64,000 nucleotides of DNA from Aphis gossypii. Its lineage: Eukaryota > Arthropoda > Insecta > Hemiptera > Aphididae. Of the stretch, positions 61,319-64,000 are shown in pieces. The position numbers and the translations under genes were made by a program. The notes under the pieces were generated by a model. The model saw nothing but the letters and a program-made list of their open reading frames with translations, was not told the origin of the DNA and ran no database searches. The stretch is from positions 47,593,260 through 47,657,259 of the forward strand of contig NC_065530.1 of assembly GCF_020184175.1 (NCBI RefSeq), written 5' to 3'. Every line of letters starts with the position of its first letter. Positions within the stretch are counted from its first letter, which is position 1.

Positions 61319-64000
61319 ATAGATACATATACGATACATAGATGTATATTGTATATGTACATACATCATGTAGGTAATAAATAATAATTAATAATATTAT
61401 AAGTAGGTATTGCATTATCTATATACTGTACTTATAGGCTCAATAGGGAGGTATGGGGGTATTAGCATCCCCAATCTTAAAATTAGCAGCTTCCAATAAT
61501 TTTCGTGTTTATGTATTAACCTATGCTACTAACCTTTGCTTACAAAAAAAAAGAAGCTAATTATCAGACATCTGTGTGTAATAAATGAAACAATGTCGAT
61601 CGAAAATTTAAATTTTGTCGAGATCAAATTTATTTCTTGTACAATATTTATTATTTTTAAATTTTAAATTTTTATCTTTTACTAAACTCTGTCGTCGGTC
61701 ATGTTATTATCATATTATTCAGCAGCGACTCAACGCTACGACAATATCGCGGAGTATTTACTATAATATAAACAGTCGGGGCTCGATGGGACAGGAAAAA
61801 CTTACGGATTCGTTAATATTATAGGTAGGTACATAGAAAAATATATGACAAAATTAATTAATGTTAATTAAGTTACAGACTCGTTTGCAGAACAAGATAA
61901 ACGTACAACTCTTGTATAAATTTGTACATAACTCGTGTACCTGTAAATTATAATACCTATTGTATTAGCTATCATAAAATGTAATAAACTTAAGTATTCG
62001 ATGTAAATCGTTAAAAAATATTTTTGCTCAAAAAGCCATTAATGTCTCATAGTTATAATTTAATTGAAACGCCCAGAAAATGCAGAGCTTATGCACCTCA
62101 GTTTTTTTAAATGAAATTGCGGCTACGAGTGTATCTATAACCATTGTAATAAGTCTAAATTAGTGTGCAACTGATGGTATATAGTGCCTATATAGTCTAT
62201 ATACCTACCTTATAATAGTATATAATATGGTACGTTAAATGCTCACAACTCACAGGATCATCCGAACGGTGATTATGACCACTTATCTTAATGAGTCAGA
62301 GCTGTAATTATTTAGGTTTATATTTTACATGCAATATCAGCCTGTGCTATAGCGTATATATGATATCGTAACGTAGTCAACGACTTTATTTTATATGCAC
62401 GGTGATAAATATTATAATATAATATCTTAGTATGATATTTTAGTTTATGCTTTATTGCTACTGTGCGCCATGATCTCAAGTCATCTAAATCATTACAATT
62501 AAAAATCGGTTTGCTAATCCATCTCGAAATTTATTTACCGTAATATTATACCATAAGTAGGTACTTTTAGTTATTGACATTATTTTTAAATCTATTTTAT
62601 AAAATCTATTCTGATTATTCTATTCTATTAGACGATAGAACTATATAAGTGTATTTGTTTATAATAACACCACACGAATGCCGAAACATTCCATGTGTAC
62701 TGAACCTAGCTAATACCTATATAGAATATACAGTACATCGCATTTATACCCATAGTATGTGTAAAAGTAGAAAACGTCGTTATTATTTCAATGGTTATAA
62801 TATACTTTCAGTATTATTAAAAAATTATAATAAATAATTATCATGAATATTTATAATATGATTGTGGTGTTCTAACGAGTTTGTGTCTTAGGTGTTTTTT
62901 TAGGAAAAAATAGTTCGTAATTTTGTAGAAAACCGAAAGATTTAGAAATATAGTGCTTTTACAGCTGTTGCTATAACGTGTGACCGTGCGAGAGCGTATG
63001 ACAAATATTAATATCTTACATTGTACATGCAACTTTTATTTTAACCTTACGGCCTAATAATAATATTATGAACTAATGAGGACATTATATAGGCAGTACA
63101 CATATTATGTAGATACGCCTATTCATAAATTTTCATTAACTTCCACCATACACGCGTAGGTATGAACTAATATTATAACTTTTAAGTTATAACAAATGGT
63201 TCATGATCTTGAAAATTGTCATTTTAGTGTATTGTAGAGTAACTAACATGGTTTATCATTTGGTTAGTATATTATTAATTTTGGAATATTTTGTATAGTC
63301 ATAGAAATTTGTTTTTACCTGTTTATATAATGTTTGTTAAAAGAAGTAGCAAAGTCGTATTATATTATTGTAATACATTTTATACCATTTGATGTATAAA
63401 GTTGTCCCAACTATTAAACAGTGCTTTCAATGCGTATAAATAAGTTATCATATATAATATTATATATAAGCTTTAAACATTTACGGTCTAATGACTAGTA
63501 GTATATAATTCCGACTGATCCGATCTGAGAAATATTAACATAAATAATATTTAGAACTTTTACTAGGTACCTCAATAAAATCAAACTTAATTATTAATCC
63601 ACTGCTAAAAAGTAGTATATCACTCTGAAATATTTATAATTAATAGTGTTCTTTAGTTCAATAATAATAATTTTTTGAAATGAGAAATTTATTTTTATTT
63701 TTTTTGTATCATAAAATTAAAACGACAGATTCGTCTGTTTTTGCAATTAATAAATATTACATTGTGATCGCAATTGTAGAAATATTGGATTTAAATTAAT
63801 GTTCTATACATTTGAAATATTACTATTCCATTATTAACACTAGAATATCTGTTGGAGCTTATAAGTATTTAATTTTTATTTTAAGTACATTTTTTGAAAG
63901 TTTTGATTATTTTTTAAAACTAAGCCGTTGATTTGAAAATTATTAATTAAATTCAATGAGTTCAATCATTATGGTACTTAAAAAAGATTTAAAACGAAAC
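61319..64000. other. AT-rich intergenic DNA
   Basis: A mild GC rise at 61690-61800 (ctgtcgtcgg, gacaatatcgcggag, gtcggggctcgatggg) has no open frame or splice structure that I can support. Nothing else was recognised to the end of the window. Confidence 0.4.

Noticed and set aside
1..64000. CRISPR arrays, tRNA/rRNA genes, bacterial operons or viral insertions
   Set aside because: No regularly spaced direct repeats, no tRNA B-box with cloverleaf potential, no rRNA-like conserved blocks, and no capsid, replicase or bacterial-type genes were recognised. A covariance-model scan was not possible here.

Overview
The window reads as nuclear DNA of an insect, most likely an aphid (Hemiptera: Aphididae). 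This is inferred from composition and not from any database match. The background is very AT-rich with short homopolymers, the words TAGGTA/TACCTA recur throughout, genes are sparse and intron-rich with GT-AG introns, and small inverted-repeat DNA transposons are abundant. No operons, bacterial-type genes, CRISPR arrays, rRNA or tRNA genes were recognised.

Layout. (1) 1-613: an intron and then the last coding exon of an unrecognised membrane protein. (2) 0.6-18.8 kb: AT-rich non-coding DNA with a non-LTR retrotransposon remnant (4.7-5.2 kb), a hAT-like MITE, a perfect hairpin at 10.7 kb and a few exon-like islands (8.35, 9.34, 13.05 kb). (3) 18.77-21.64 kb: a nearly identical 1.44-kb direct tandem duplication. 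Each copy carries a CCAAT box, a TATA box and an ATG-free leader ending in a consensus splice donor, so it looks like a duplicated promoter plus non-coding first exon. (4) 21.9-33.6 kb: AT-rich DNA with two diverged copies of one repeat family and a TIR-bounded element containing a short basic ORF. (5) 33.607-34.109 kb: a GC-rich first coding exon (Ala/Ser/Pro-rich) of an unrecognised gene, possibly spliced from the duplicated leader. (6) 38.9-47.0 kb: a cluster of cut-and-paste transposon derivatives, including a 646-bp foldback element with 221-223-bp arms and a perfect 9-bp target duplication (Mutator-like) and hAT-type MITEs, one with a perfect and one with a 7/8 eight-base duplication. 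(7) 45.8-48.7 kb: GC-rich DNA, the downstream half of which is the promoter and leader of the only complete gene. (8) 49.0-54.5 kb: an eight-coding-exon gene for a 782-residue protein with an acidic N-terminus, a coiled coil, a poly-Gln stretch and a complete C-terminal MYND zinc finger. Its 3' UTR runs to about 55.36 kb. (9) About 55.4-55.53 kb: a possible first exon of another + strand gene, almost abutting that 3' end. (10) 56.8-61.3 kb: a hAT MITE and two adjacent inverted-repeat elements, the larger carrying a nested hAT MITE. (11) 61.3-64 kb: AT-rich DNA with nothing recognised.

The most notable signals are the tandem promoter/first-exon duplication, the foldback element with repeated CG-containing arm motifs, and the nested element whose arms carry a repeated palindromic word. 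I found no convincing new multi-gene system. All gene calls rest on reading frames, splice signals and motif recognition, with no transcript or homology search.
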